Positions 1-10,786 of a stretch of 55,814 nucleotides of DNA are shown piece after piece. The notes beneath the pieces were generated by a model that saw nothing but the letters and a program-made list of their open reading frames with translations, did not search any database and was not told the DNA's origin. Both the position numbers and the translations under genes were made by a program. Origin of the DNA: Pseudozyma flocculosa PF-1 (lineage: Eukaryota > Basidiomycota > Ustilaginomycetes > Ustilaginales > Ustilaginaceae); assembly GCF_000417875.1 (NCBI RefSeq), contig NW_006920887.1, positions 33,832-89,645 of the forward strand. Direction: 5' to 3'. The first letter of the stretch is position 1, and every line of letters starts with the position of its first letter.

Positions 1-3000
1 GGTTGGTTTGTTCGTCGTCGTCGTCGCCGTCGCCTCGCCGCCCCCCCCCCCCCCCCCCTCGGAAAATCTGAATGGAATCCTCGGGCCCGCTTGCATCCGC
101 CCTCGCCTGAGGGCGTGCGTGCGTGCCGTTTCTTCAGACGCCGACTCACCTGCGCCAGGAACCCGCTGCCGGGCTGGCTGCAACCCGCCGTTTCGCCGTC
201 GAGACCCGCCCGTCATTTCCCCCGTCATCGTCCAAGGGCGTGCGGACGGGAGGGCATGAAAGGCCATCAGCACGGGCGTCTAAATCGCAGCGCGCCTACA
301 CTGTAGCAAGCAAAAGGCAAAAGGCAGGCTAGGCTGGCGGTAGTTTGCGATGTGTTTGTAGCGTTGCAGCCGTAGCCGCGCCGAGTCGAGGGCGCAACCG
401 CGCTACTCTGGCACGCTAGAGGGCGAGACAAGGGTCGCGGGCTGTCACGCAGCGCCACGTCGTGACGACCTCGCTCGCGACGCCAGGCAGGCAGGCAGGC
501 AGGGGGCGACAAACTCCGCGGCGTCAGCAGCGTCACTGGTGCGCGCCCTAGACTGCTCCCCTCTGTCGATCCCGCTCACCACCCATCCATCAACCTCTGG
601 TCGATGGCAACTCGCCATCGGAATCCAAGACCATGACGCTACAGCACGCCACTGCACTGTACTCACCTCGTACTCACTCTAGGCGCGTCGTAACGGTGCA
701 TTGCCACTTGACAACACGCCGTACCGCGCCGCACCGCCCTCGTCATCTCGAGGAACCCGCGCGTGTCGCCCATCCGTCCTAGCCACGGTACTTGCCGGTA
801 ACGCTATAGTAGGTACTGTAGCCGCCCTCGCGATCCCTAAATGAATCACGCTCGTCGCGGCCTCGATCGATACCCGGATCTCTGCTTGGTTGCTTCCGCG
901 GAGGTAAGCCGTCGACGTGAGTTGTCGTCCTTTGCGTCGAGAGTACACGTACACCCGCCGACGTGGCCTGGCGAGGCCAGGCTGGGCAGGACGCGTACGT
1001 ACTGGATGTTCTCACACGCAGACCTGCCATTATCCGGAGACAGAGGGCCACTATCAGCCAGTCAGTCAGGGGGCAGTGCTGTGTACGGCGACCAGGCAGC
1101 CCCTCGCGCGAGGTGCGCAGCGTGAGGACCATGACCTGGACCTCGGATCACGTTTCCGCGTCAATCCATACCCCCTGGGCGGATACCGGGTACCCTACCG
1201 TTCCGTACGTACCGTTGGAATCCCACGGCATGGGGCTCCATCTCCAACTCCATCGCAACCCGACCGACGTCCCGGACAAGGTGTGGTTGTACGTACCGCG
1301 GCGCTTACCCGCTCTCGGGTATCGAGTCGGCTTGACCCTGCGTGCCTTGAGTCGAGCGGGTTGGGGTAGGTGGTGGTGGATCAAACTCCGCTCGTGCCCC
1401 TCGTCTCGTCTCGTCTCGTATCGTCTCGCCTCGCCCCGTCACCTCTGGGGGCTGGGAACGGCTGGCCATCTGCGATGGGCACGAAAGGATCACGGCGTGG
1501 GGGAATGAGCGTGCGCGAAATGCGGGTCAGAGCCGATCATGTCCCATGCCAGGCCAGGCAAGGCAAGGCAGAGAAGGAGGCTCGTCGTGATCATGCAGGG
1601 CGCAGCCTCGACAGCTGCGTCGGCCGCCGCGATCAGTCGCCCGTCCGCACGCCCGTGCCCGGGTGCAATGCAACGGCCGTGCGGGGATCCGGGACCATGT
1701 CACCCGCCCCCCTTTGGCCAACGAGCCCCGTCTTCCACGACTTTGGCTTTGCTAAGCAGGCAGCCAGGCAGGTAGGCAGGTACGGTGGGCATCCACAGGG
1801 CCTCGCAGCAGGATCGACGACTGCGTACGCACTCACTCACCATCGACGTGATCCTAGCAGGCAGGCCAAACGAGAGATGCCAGTCCACTCGCTTCGCATC
1901 CATCGACCTGTTCTGCAAACTAAACCCCGTCCTCGCCCCAATCGTACACCGGTCAGCATACCGGCCTCGAGTGTCGCATGACCGGGACTGATCCGCCGAC
2001 GCCGACGCCGACGCCGGTTGATGTTGGAACTCACCGCAGCGGCTGGACCGTGTGCCTGCCTTTGCGCCGTCCAGCCAACAATGGCGATGAGAGAGACCTA
2101 TTGCAGCAGTGGATGGCGGGATCTCGATGCTGGCCGGTCCGTCGTGCCCGTTTGTTCCACAACGAGGACGTACAATGGGACGCGGGACCAGGCCAGGCCA
2201 GGCCGGGCCAGACTGAGGTCGGGCGCTGGGCTGGGCTCCCAGACCCACCTTGCATCGGCTCATCCCGGACGCCGAGCCATTGTCCCTATTCTCGTGTCGC
2301 TCGCCGTCGCATGGTCGCTTCACCCCAACAATCCTTCCCACCTCGCCCCCCGTTGTTGTCAGAAGTCAGAGTGGTAGCGCTTGGGCAACTCACCGGAACC
2401 TCTTCGCGTGAGGACAACGACCGATGGCCGCACCGCAAGGCAGGCCAGGCAGTGGGCATACAGTCGGGCGCATGGTCGGCGCCGCAAGTTCCATGTACGT
2501 GTCCTGGGAGCGTCGTGGAGGTCGCTGCTCGCTCACTCATCCTGGAGCCTCGAGGCCAGAGGCGCGCTTGCCGTCGCGGTCGCAGGCGAATGGTGCAAGC
2601 TTGAGCAGGCAGGCAGCATGTGCATGATGGTCCGACACGCCGTTGGCTCAACCCGGCGAGCGAATGTCCATGCGCACGCTCGTTTGCCCGCACCTACACC
2701 CCTGAGAACGTGTCGTAGGTACCGGCGAGGGGAGGACAAGGTTGATAGGTACTCACTGTATCTGGCTGGCTGGCCGCCTGTCATGGCCACGGGTTGCAAT
2801 ACGGCAGCTGCTGGGCATCAGTACGTTTCGTTGCGCTGCCAGGCGCTGTGTCGCGTTGCGGCGATTGCGGTTGCTATCGAGATTGCGGACCTCGTCGAAG
2901 CTGGAACGACCGGCAGCTCGATTCGACCCCATCCGATCCGGGTGGTCGAGGCGCACGGACAGGGGAATCCGTTCTGCCATGCTGGGCGGTGCGCGTGTGC

Positions 3001-6000
3001 TGCTCATTGTCCGTCGCGATCTGGGTTTGCCGGACCAAACCAATGACCCGTGGGAGCCAGGCGCCTTCTGCCTCCTTCAGAGACGCCAAAACCCGCCTCG
3101 GCTGTTGGAGCCTGGCAGGCGGGTTGGCGGCGGGTTCCGTTGGGGGCGTGCTCAGGTTTTCCGACGGGGTCGATGAAGTAGTGGCGTGCGACCCGCCGCG
3201 AGGTCGACAGCTGGGGCTGTACGCACAGCACAGTCCGGTGGTTTGGCTGGCAGGCGGGGGATCAACAGCTGCGATACCCGTGGCCGCGGCCGCGGCCGTG
3301 GCCGTGGCCATGGAGCTGCACGTTTGCGGTCTTGCACGGAAGAAGAAGCGGCTGCGTGCCCGGTCACTCTGGCCGCGCGTCGGAAGATGCGCTCGTGGGT
3401 GTACATTGTCCGGCAGAGGTGTGGAAACCGGATCGTGCGCTCCCAGCTCGTCCTTTGCTCGTTCGCCAGGTAACGGGCCTGGCAACAGTCGATCAATGAT
3501 GCCAGGCGTGTCCAAGTTCAGAGCGGCGGCGGCGTCAGTCGGCTACATTGTCGTCACGGCGTCTCTGTGCAACACTCGCATCTCATCTCATCTCATCTCG
3601 ACTCACTCATGTCAGTAGTCAGTGGCGAGCGGGCGGTGGGACTTGGCCGGTGCGACCTGGTCGAGATCTCGAACCTGTTGTGTCAGTCAGCCTTGCGGCG
3701 GCGATGAGATCGAAGTCCGGCGTCTCAGGACCGCCCGCCTGCGTCTGCGTCTACAAACAGAAGCTAGGAAGCGGGCAGGCCCCCTGGCCAGACGCAGAGC
3801 AAAGCCCGGCAGGGGCGCCGCCGCGTACGGTCAGAGTCAGTGCCAGGGCCCTGCGCCTCTGGCGTTCGAGATTCTCCTAGCTGGCCTTCTGACCTGACCT
3901 GTCGGACGCCGTTGAGGACGCGGGTAAGTAGCGCCAGCCCAGCCCCAGCGCCAGCCCAGCCCGAGCCGAGCCTAGGCGCACGCCCGTGTCTGGCGTCAGA
4001 TCGACGCCGGCGTTGGTGTGAGTCTTGATGGAGGTGATCCGACCCGCCAAACGGCGGTCATTCGGTGCGTGCGTGCCAAAGTCGGTGGTTGAGGCGGGAG
4101 CCGCAAGCGAGTGTCGGAGTTTGATGCGTGCCCGCCGGACCGAATCAGCTGGGCGGTCGGACAGCCGGGCTGGGCTGAGAAGAGAAGGTCGTGCAGCCAA
4201 GGAAAAAAGGGGGGCCTGCTGCTGGGGAAACGACAGAGGGTCGGTCACCAACGAGAGAGAGAGAGAGAGCGGGTCGACCGCCGGGTGGTGTCGACGTCGT
4301 TCTGGAACCCCAAGCGTACCATTTCTGCCCAAGACTCCTCCTCTACCGCTGCCCCTGCCCCTGCCTCTTGGCAGAATCCCGAAGCTCCGACAAAAGACAG
4401 CCTAACCAAAACAAGGCACAAAGGCAAGGAGGCAAAAAATAAAATAGAAGCAAGCAGCATCCAACACCACCGCCTTCGTCCGCAGCAGCGCTCAGCGTCC
4501 AGCCTGATTCCGTACCTACCGCGCTGCCGCTGCATCGCACCACACCGCAACGCGACGAGGACGATGGCGCGGTTCTCGAATGCGAGCCAACGCCGGACCC
4601 GCCATATCGATCACGACTCGCAGACAGCCTGCCAGGCCGTTCGATCGCGGCCGCCTGCTCTAGGGCGTTCGGCAGGCGCAAGCTGAGACACCAAGACCCA
4701 CTCTGCCTGGTTCGATGGCGGCCGTGCCAAGGTCGCCCAGCCAGGCCAGGCCGGTCAGGACTGGGCGTCGACAGGTGCATGGTGCTGTTCCGTGTCTGCC
4801 GTACAGAAAGAGAGCGCAGAGGACCAAGAGGGTTTTCTCCTCGTCGCCAGGGCTGGCCTACCGCGTTCTCACTGGCACTCACCGTCGAGCACGCCGGCAT
4901 TTGCCACGGTCCAAGTGGGTGCCGTTGTTTCCGCGAAAGATGTGATCTGATACGACAGGTCTGGCTTGACGCTCCCTCACCCGGCGGATTGGAAACGAGG
5001 GTGGGTTGGGCCTCGGCGCCATCCTTCTTCCCTCTTGGCGTCCGCTCTGCTTGGCCAAACATACCTTGACAAAGGAACAAAGAGCAGCCTCTCTCGCAGG
5101 TCCTGTGACTGTGCTGTCGTCGAAGGTCCATACAAACGAGATGCGGAAGGGGCGTGGGGAATTGACCGATCGTGAGTAGCCTGTCCCCTCACCTCTTAAC
5201 TCACCCGCCCATCTGTGCTCGTTCGCCTGTTGCTTTGCTCGCTGTCTATCCGCTGCCTTGGTCACGTTGCCGGTGCGAACCCCTCCTGGCGCCGTCAAAG
5301 GGCGGCCTCGCGGGCGTCGCAAAGGCCCAAAATGGCCTGGCCCGGCCTGGCCTGGCCCACTCTACCGGACAAATCCTGCACGGCAAGCAGGCCAGGCAAG
5401 CGTGGGTTCGTGCAATCAAGCGCCTGCTCTGGTCTGGTCAGGTCTGCTCTGGCTGTCTGTCCTGTCGACTCTAACCTAGCATTGAGGCGAGCGGCTCTCG
5501 TATGCCCGCGGACGTTCCCTCTCGCAAGGTCGGCAGCGCAGCGCTGCGCAGGGCTGCCGGGCGCAGCAAAGCCGCATCCGAAGCGGACTCGCGGCTAAAG
5601 CCTCGTTCCGCTCGCGCCGTCCATGCATCCCCTGCTTCTCGACCTTACCGTACTCACCTACCTGCCCTTGTTCCCTATTTCGTCCTCTCGCCTCGCTCCG
5701 TCTCGCCTGTCGTCGAGCAGGTCCCGGAAGGTTCGCCTCGCCTCGCCTCGCTTCGCTCGTTATCCGAAGGCGGGAAGCGCGGATCCCCCCTCGTTACCGG
5801 GCGAAGGCCTCGTGAAAGAAGCAGCCGGTCGACGCACGTGAGCGAGAGGGGGCGTGTCGACGAGCGCCTCCGACACTTCCGTGGGCAGTCTAGCGGGCAG
5901 GATAGGAGAGTGCCTCCGTCGGCAGAAGAAGCTAAGGTGGCGAGGGAAGAGATGGACGTTGAGCCACCGCAGAAGGGTTCCCGAACGACGCCGTGCCTGT

Positions 6001-7660
6001 TTCAAAGAGACGGAGGGAGAAGCACGGACGGGAAAGGGCGGGCGGGCTGGCCAAACCATTGCGCGGCATCCCGACGGGGGGCAGGGGCAGGGCAGAGCAG
6101 CGCGATACAGACGGAGTCAGAGGGCCGGAGGATCAGCATTCGACGCGGATCCCGAGCGGGGGACGATCCCGATGGGAAGGAAGCAGGCCAGGCCTTTCTG
6201 AGTCAGTCAGACATGTGGCGTAACTCAGAGAGACCCGCGGCGGAGACACGGAAGCGTACCTGACTGTCTGCCGGTACCATGGTACCTACTGGCGCGGCGC
6301 GGATCCGATCTCTGGCCCCTTCCGCCATCGCATGTCCGAGCGCAAGCACCATCGGGCTCGTCTTGCCATCGCCACCGCACCGCGTGTGCCAAGAACAAGA
6401 ACAAAGCATGGAAGGTCAGACTATCGGTCGGATCATGGCTCGGTCACCATACGATGCTGTGTGGGTCCGATGTGATGCCCGTTCGAAGTAGGGCGCGCCA
6501 GTTGAATCGGGCCTCCGACTGCTGGGCTGGACGGGTACTTTCCGCTTCCCTGACAGAGGAGAGATGGTCTCGCGGCGATTTGATGCGGTGCGATGCGATG
6601 CCGAGCGGGGCGGGGTCTGGCGCTGCTGGGCTGGGAGTTGGTTAGAGGGTAGCGCAATGCGCCTTGCGCCCAGCGCGCCCTGCCTGTCACCACGGTACGG
6701 CTCGTACGGTACGGTGCGTTCCGAACAGACGAACGAACGAACGAACGGTCAACAGGCCAAGCAAGTGGTGGTGGTGGTGGTGGTGGTCGGGGCACGAAAG
6801 AGGAGCGGAGCAAAGCCCGAAAGACGACCTTGCAAGACAGCTCGAGACACCCACCAATGCAGGTCCCGCCCCGTCCCTTAAGACCAGAGCAGGGACTGAG
6901 CCTGGCCTGGCCTGGCCTGCCTCTTTTCTAGCTGAATCCAACCAACTCGGAGAGGAATACAAATGCGACGGGAGTGGGGGATTTCAGCTCGCCGCGGGCG
7001 GACATTTCAAATGGCGCTCGATTGCTCCAGGGGCTGGGCGGGGGCGGTCGACTGGGGCCACCCGTCGTCTACTCCGCACCCGCGTACCATCGACGAGCGA
7101 TGTGATGCGATGCGATGCGAACCTGCAGAGCCTCTGACCGCGAGCCAAGCCAATCCTGACCCCGTCGAGACCGCATCGAGAGGGATGCATCAGGCGTTCG
7201 GGCCGGCGGGCGATCGCGAGACGGCGTGCGATGACCGCTCGCAGGCAAGGGTGGATCGGGTGCGTTGGCACCGAGACTCTGGGTCCACTGGAGGCGACGG
7301 ATCCAGAGCAGGTTGGGCTGGTCGAACGCTGGCCGAGCGCATCCCTTTGCGGGCCGGCCGCAGGCCACCGCATCGCATTTCTCCATCAACGGCGGCGGAG
7401 TCGAGGGCGCAACGACATACGTGGCTGGACGCCCGGGCCACGGGGGTCGGCGAGCGGACAAACCGGCTGGAGAAGAGCGAGTGAGTGAGTGAATCGTGCT
7501 TGACGAGCGGTTGGCTGGATATAGTACAGAGAGAGAGAGAGAGAAAAGGTGGACCATGGATGCATGTCGGAGACCGCGGGACGGCGAAAGGGGGCGCCGC
7601 TGCTGGAGCGAGTGGAAAGAGTCGAGGCGAGAGGGCGAGGCGGGTGGGTCGACGAGGTTC
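1..7660. other. long region without a recognisable gene
   Basis: I find no open frame here with recognisable domains or convincing coding character; the longest frames (200-275 codons on both strands) are Arg/Pro/Ala-rich and read like chance frames in GC-rich DNA. The region holds an 18-base C run at 41-58, CTCGT repeats near 1400-1435, GGCCGC repeats near 3285-3310, a GA run at 4253-4269, CGAA repeats at 6729-6747, a GGT run near 6765-6787 and a GA run near 7528-7544. Short GCCAGGCC clusters recur (about 1550, 2190, 4740, 5340, 6186, 6903). Splice-donor-like GTGAGT is frequent on the minus strand (see findings). A spliced non-coding RNA or a decayed gene is possible but unproven. Confidence 0.6.
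41..58. repeat. 18-base poly-C run
   Basis: Uninterrupted C homopolymer, preceded by GTC trinucleotide repeats. Its length is likely unreliable in assembly. Confidence 0.9.
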
Positions 7661-8369
7661 CTAGCTCATGTCCATGCCCCTGTTTGTGCGGCAGAGATGC
7701 AAGGGAAGACGAGATGGAGGGCAGAGATGGACAGACGGACGGACGGTCAGCGATGTTGGCCCTCGGCCGGCCGCCGCGGCCGCTGCAGCCGCAAACGCTG
7801 GGTTCTTGCTGCGGGATGGTTCGCCGGCCCGCCACTCACATTGCCATGCCGCCCTCTGCTGGGCCGACGAGGGCGCTCCTCGCCTTTGCCCGGACCTTGA
7901 TCTTGTCGGCCGACGACGATGCGCGCTGGGCGGCGAGCTTGCGGGATGCCTCGATCGAGTCGCGGAGGTGGGCGTTTCTGTGGACGGCGAGGCGGTCTGC
8001 CTCCCTCGCCTTGGACTTGACGCCGGCCTTTTGCATGCGGGCCTTGTAGAAGGCGACCTCCCTGCGCGTCTTGATCTGCTGGATGCGCTGCATGGCGGTG
8101 AGGGTGGTGCGGATGAGCTCGCGGTCGTAGCGGACGGGGACGTTGCGCTTCTTTTCGAATTCGAGGGTGGTGTCGACGGCCATTTCCTTGCCGGCGGCCT
8201 TGCGGAAGGCCTTTGTCCAGCGGACCTTGCGCGGGTTGCGCTTCATCTTGAAGTTCTTGTGGCACTTGGACTTGCAGAACTTGAACACCTTGGCGTCGTT
8301 GCGCACAAACGTGATGCCCTTGCCCGGGTAGCAGGGCGCGGAGCAGAAGAAGCAGTGCTCGATCCTCAT
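7661..8369 (-). CDS. RLP24: Ribosome biogenesis protein RLP24
   Basis: Rlp24 is a nucleolar assembly factor that holds the place of ribosomal protein eL24 on pre-60S particles and recruits the AAA-ATPase Drg1/Afg2 for its own removal. The protein starts [18 protein letters not shown], with the zinc-binding Cys pairs (C-x2-C, then C-x3-C in [10 protein letters not shown]) and the K/R-rich stretch [16 protein letters not shown] typical of the L24e/Rlp24 superfamily. Exon 1 is 7840-8369. Unspliced, it stops at 7836 after 177 aa, but that stop overlaps a strong donor (GTGAGT at 7839). An acceptor CAG at 7680-7682 leads to a 19-nt final exon (7661-7679), giving about 182 aa ending GMDMS; I prefer this model. 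Yeast Rlp24 is about 199 aa. It is divergent from YTH1, sharing the 8370-9006 promoter region. The family call is very secure; the last exon is inferred. Confidence 0.93.
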
Positions 8370-9006
8370 GGCGGGCGGTGGTGGTGGCGGTGATGGGGTG
8401 GCAGACCGTGATTAGTGGGAGCGGTGTGGGTCGAGTCGCAGCTGGGCGGGCAGGCAGGTGAGGGCCTGTCGCGGCGGATGGCTAGATGCGGCGCTGTTGG
8501 GCCGAAGTGAGAGGAGCGGATCGTGGTCGCCGCGGCTGCCGGGATGAAGGAGGAGGAGGAGGGTGGCGGCAAGAGTAGGTGGTGGTGGTGATGGTGGTGG
8601 TGGTGGTGGTGGCTGGCCCTGGCCGCAACTTTTTCCAAAATTTCTTCGAGCGGACTGGCCGCGGGGGCTGCCTTCTCTGGCCGCCGCGCTCGCTGGCTTT
8701 GCACCCTTGGCTGGCGGCATCCGACTTTGGTCGCTCGGCTCCGAAAGGCAGCCAAGCGCACGGGCAGCCAGCCAGCCAGCCAGCCAGGTGGAGGGTTGCC
8801 CGAGAGCCGAAAGAGAGGCAGAGAGAGGGGCAGAGGCGGGTCCAGCCCCAGCCAGACCAGAGCCAGCTGGACAGGCCAGCTCTGTCTGAGCCGGTGGGCT
8901 GCCCCTCTCTCGCTGCTCACCACCACCACCCAACACTGCCACCACCACTGCTACCGCCCCCGCCACCGCCACCACCACCACCACCGCCACCAACACCACC
9001 GCCAAC
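8370..9006. promoter_or_regulatory. bidirectional promoter between RLP24 and YTH1
   Basis: This 637-base spacer separates two divergently transcribed genes, so it should hold both promoters. Both flanks are CCA-rich when read in the sense of the adjacent gene: GGTGGTGGTGG just outside the RLP24 ATG (plus strand 8370-8395), and CACCACCACC/CACCGCC tracts at 8921-9005 just before the YTH1 ATG. A GGT run lies at 8579-8610 and an AGCC repeat near 8768-8786. No TATA box was seen. Confidence 0.6.
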
Positions 9007-10427
9007 ATGGCAGCCACGTACGGCTTCCGGCCAGAGTACCAGTCGCTGCTGAGCGCCAGCCGCCCGGGCTCGAGCACCCTCTCGCAGCCGTCGGACTTCA
9101 TCCACACCGAGTTCAACTTCGAGCCCTACATCAAGGCGCAGCTCTCGCTCAAGCTCGACAACGACGCCCAGCTCTGCCCCGACTTTCTCGCCACCCGCTC
9201 CTGCCCGCGCTCCACGGCGTGCCCGCGCCGCCACGTCTCCCCTTCGCCCCTCAACTTCCTCGCCCCCAACTCGCACCTCCTCCGCGACCCAAACAAGCGC
9301 ACCGTGTGCAAGCACTGGCTCCGCGGCCTCTGCAAAAAGGGCGAACAGTGCGACTACCTCCACGAGTACGACCTACGCCGCATCCCCGAGTGCCGCTTCT
9401 TTGCCACCTTTGGCTTCTGCAACAGCGGCGACGACTGCCTCTACCTCCACGTCGACCGCAAAATCAAGCGCAGAGAGTGCCAGCGCTACAACCGCGGCTT
9501 CTGCCCGAGAGGTGAGCCGACGCCGCGGCCATGGCCATGCCTCCCACAGCCACGTCGATCACAAGACTCACCCATGTGTCCGGCCCCTTTGCTTGACCCC
9601 GCTCTCTCTCGCCAGGCCCCGACTGCCCCAAGAAGCACGTTCGCCGCGTCGCCTGCCCGTGGTACCTCTGCGGATTCTGCCCGCTCGGTCCAAGCTGCAA
9701 GATGGGACAGTGAGTTGCCGCCTATCCCGCTCCTGCCCTCTCGCCTATCATCCTGACTCACCGGTCCCGTCCCCCTCCCTGCCCTCTACTGCCCTGCCCT
9801 GCCCTCGCCGCCGCCGCCGCCGCGGCCGCCGCCCTCTTAGCATCAAATCGACACCCCCCTCGGCGGCATCGCGCTCCTCGTCGCCCATCCAGACGCACCG
9901 ACCGCTGACGGCCGCAGAGGCCTTTGGCGGCGGTGATCGACTGGGGGCGCGCGACGACGGCGGCTTCGACGGCCCGCCGGGGCGCAGACCGCGCTACGGC
10001 GCCGACGCCGGTGCGTCGGGTCCCGGTGGCGGCGGTCCACCTGGGTCGAGGTCGGACCAGATGGGACCCAGAGGCGGTCGACCCTCCGGCGGCGGCGGCG
10101 GCGGTGGTGGCGGAGGAGGGTGGAAGAAGGATCTCAGCGAAGTCCTCTGCTTCAAGGTGCGTCTCCCGGTCAGCGGGTCGTGCTGTCGCCCGAATCGACT
10201 CGAGTGGCGACCCACTGACACCCCCCATCCTTGGCCCCCCGCTCCCCTTCTGCCCACCCTCAACCGGCTCCAACGAACAGTGCGGGGAGTACGGCCACTT
10301 TGCCAATACGTGTCCCAACCCGAACCGGCCGGGCAATCGGGGCGGCCTCGAACGGACGACGGGCGGGCGCGAACGCAGCACGGGCGGCCGTGGCGGTGCC
10401 GGTGGTGGTCGGCCTGGACCGTACTAG
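9007..10427 (+). CDS. YTH1: mRNA 3'-end processing zinc-finger protein YTH1 (CPSF30)
   Basis: This subunit of the cleavage and polyadenylation factor binds the polyadenylation signal on pre-mRNA in the nucleus. Exons are 9007-9511, 9616-9709, 9841-10156 and 10281-10427, giving 353 aa with GT-AG introns of 104, 131 and 124 nt. Five CCCH fingers follow one another at about residues 57-235 (C-x7/8-C-x5-C-x3-H; for example [20 protein letters not shown]). The last His codon of finger 5 is assembled across the second intron, which supports the splice model. A Ser/Gly-rich linker with an 11-Gly tract leads to a CCHC zinc knuckle ([14 protein letters not shown]) split by the third intron, then a GGR/RGG-type tail ending GRPGPY. 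Budding-yeast Yth1 lacks the knuckle, while animal CPSF30 has one. Family assignment is secure. Confidence 0.95.
9799..9832 (+). repeat. CCG-rich tract inside YTH1 intron 2
   Basis: A run of CCG triplets fills the 3' half of the second YTH1 intron just upstream of its TTAG acceptor, where a pyrimidine tract would normally lie. Confidence 0.7.
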
Positions 10428-10454
10428 CGGCGATCGGCCCGTCTCGCCCGTCTA

Positions 10455-10487
<33 letters not shown>

Positions 10488-10786
10488 GGTCGAGGAGGGC
10501 GTGCGTGCGGTGCCCACTGCGAGGCAATCGGACGGTGATGCTCTGCAAGGACGGTAGATGCGCGCGTGCGTGCGTGCGTGTGTCTGTCTAGATGGATCGA
10601 ATGAGGATAAGTGAGCGGCGAGAAGGCTAGGGCATGGTGGATGTATCGAGGCGAGGCGGAGCGGAGCGAAGCGATAAGGTAGGGCTCGAGCTCGATCTCG
10701 AGCGGGAATAGGCGGTGGAAGGCAAGGGTAGGCGGTGAAGGAGCAAAGCAGAGGAGACCGTCGACGACGGCGGGGGCGGCGGCATT
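10428..10786. other. convergent 3' region between YTH1 and the tannase gene
   Basis: This spacer separates two converging genes and should hold both 3' UTRs and poly(A) sites. It contains a TCTG tetranucleotide repeat at about 10455-10486 and a GTGC/TGTG tract at about 10562-10590. Nothing coding was seen. Confidence 0.7.
10455..10486 (+). repeat. TCTG/CTGT tetranucleotide microsatellite
   Basis: About seven uninterrupted copies of CTGT lie just downstream of the YTH1 stop codon, probably in its 3' UTR. Confidence 0.9.
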
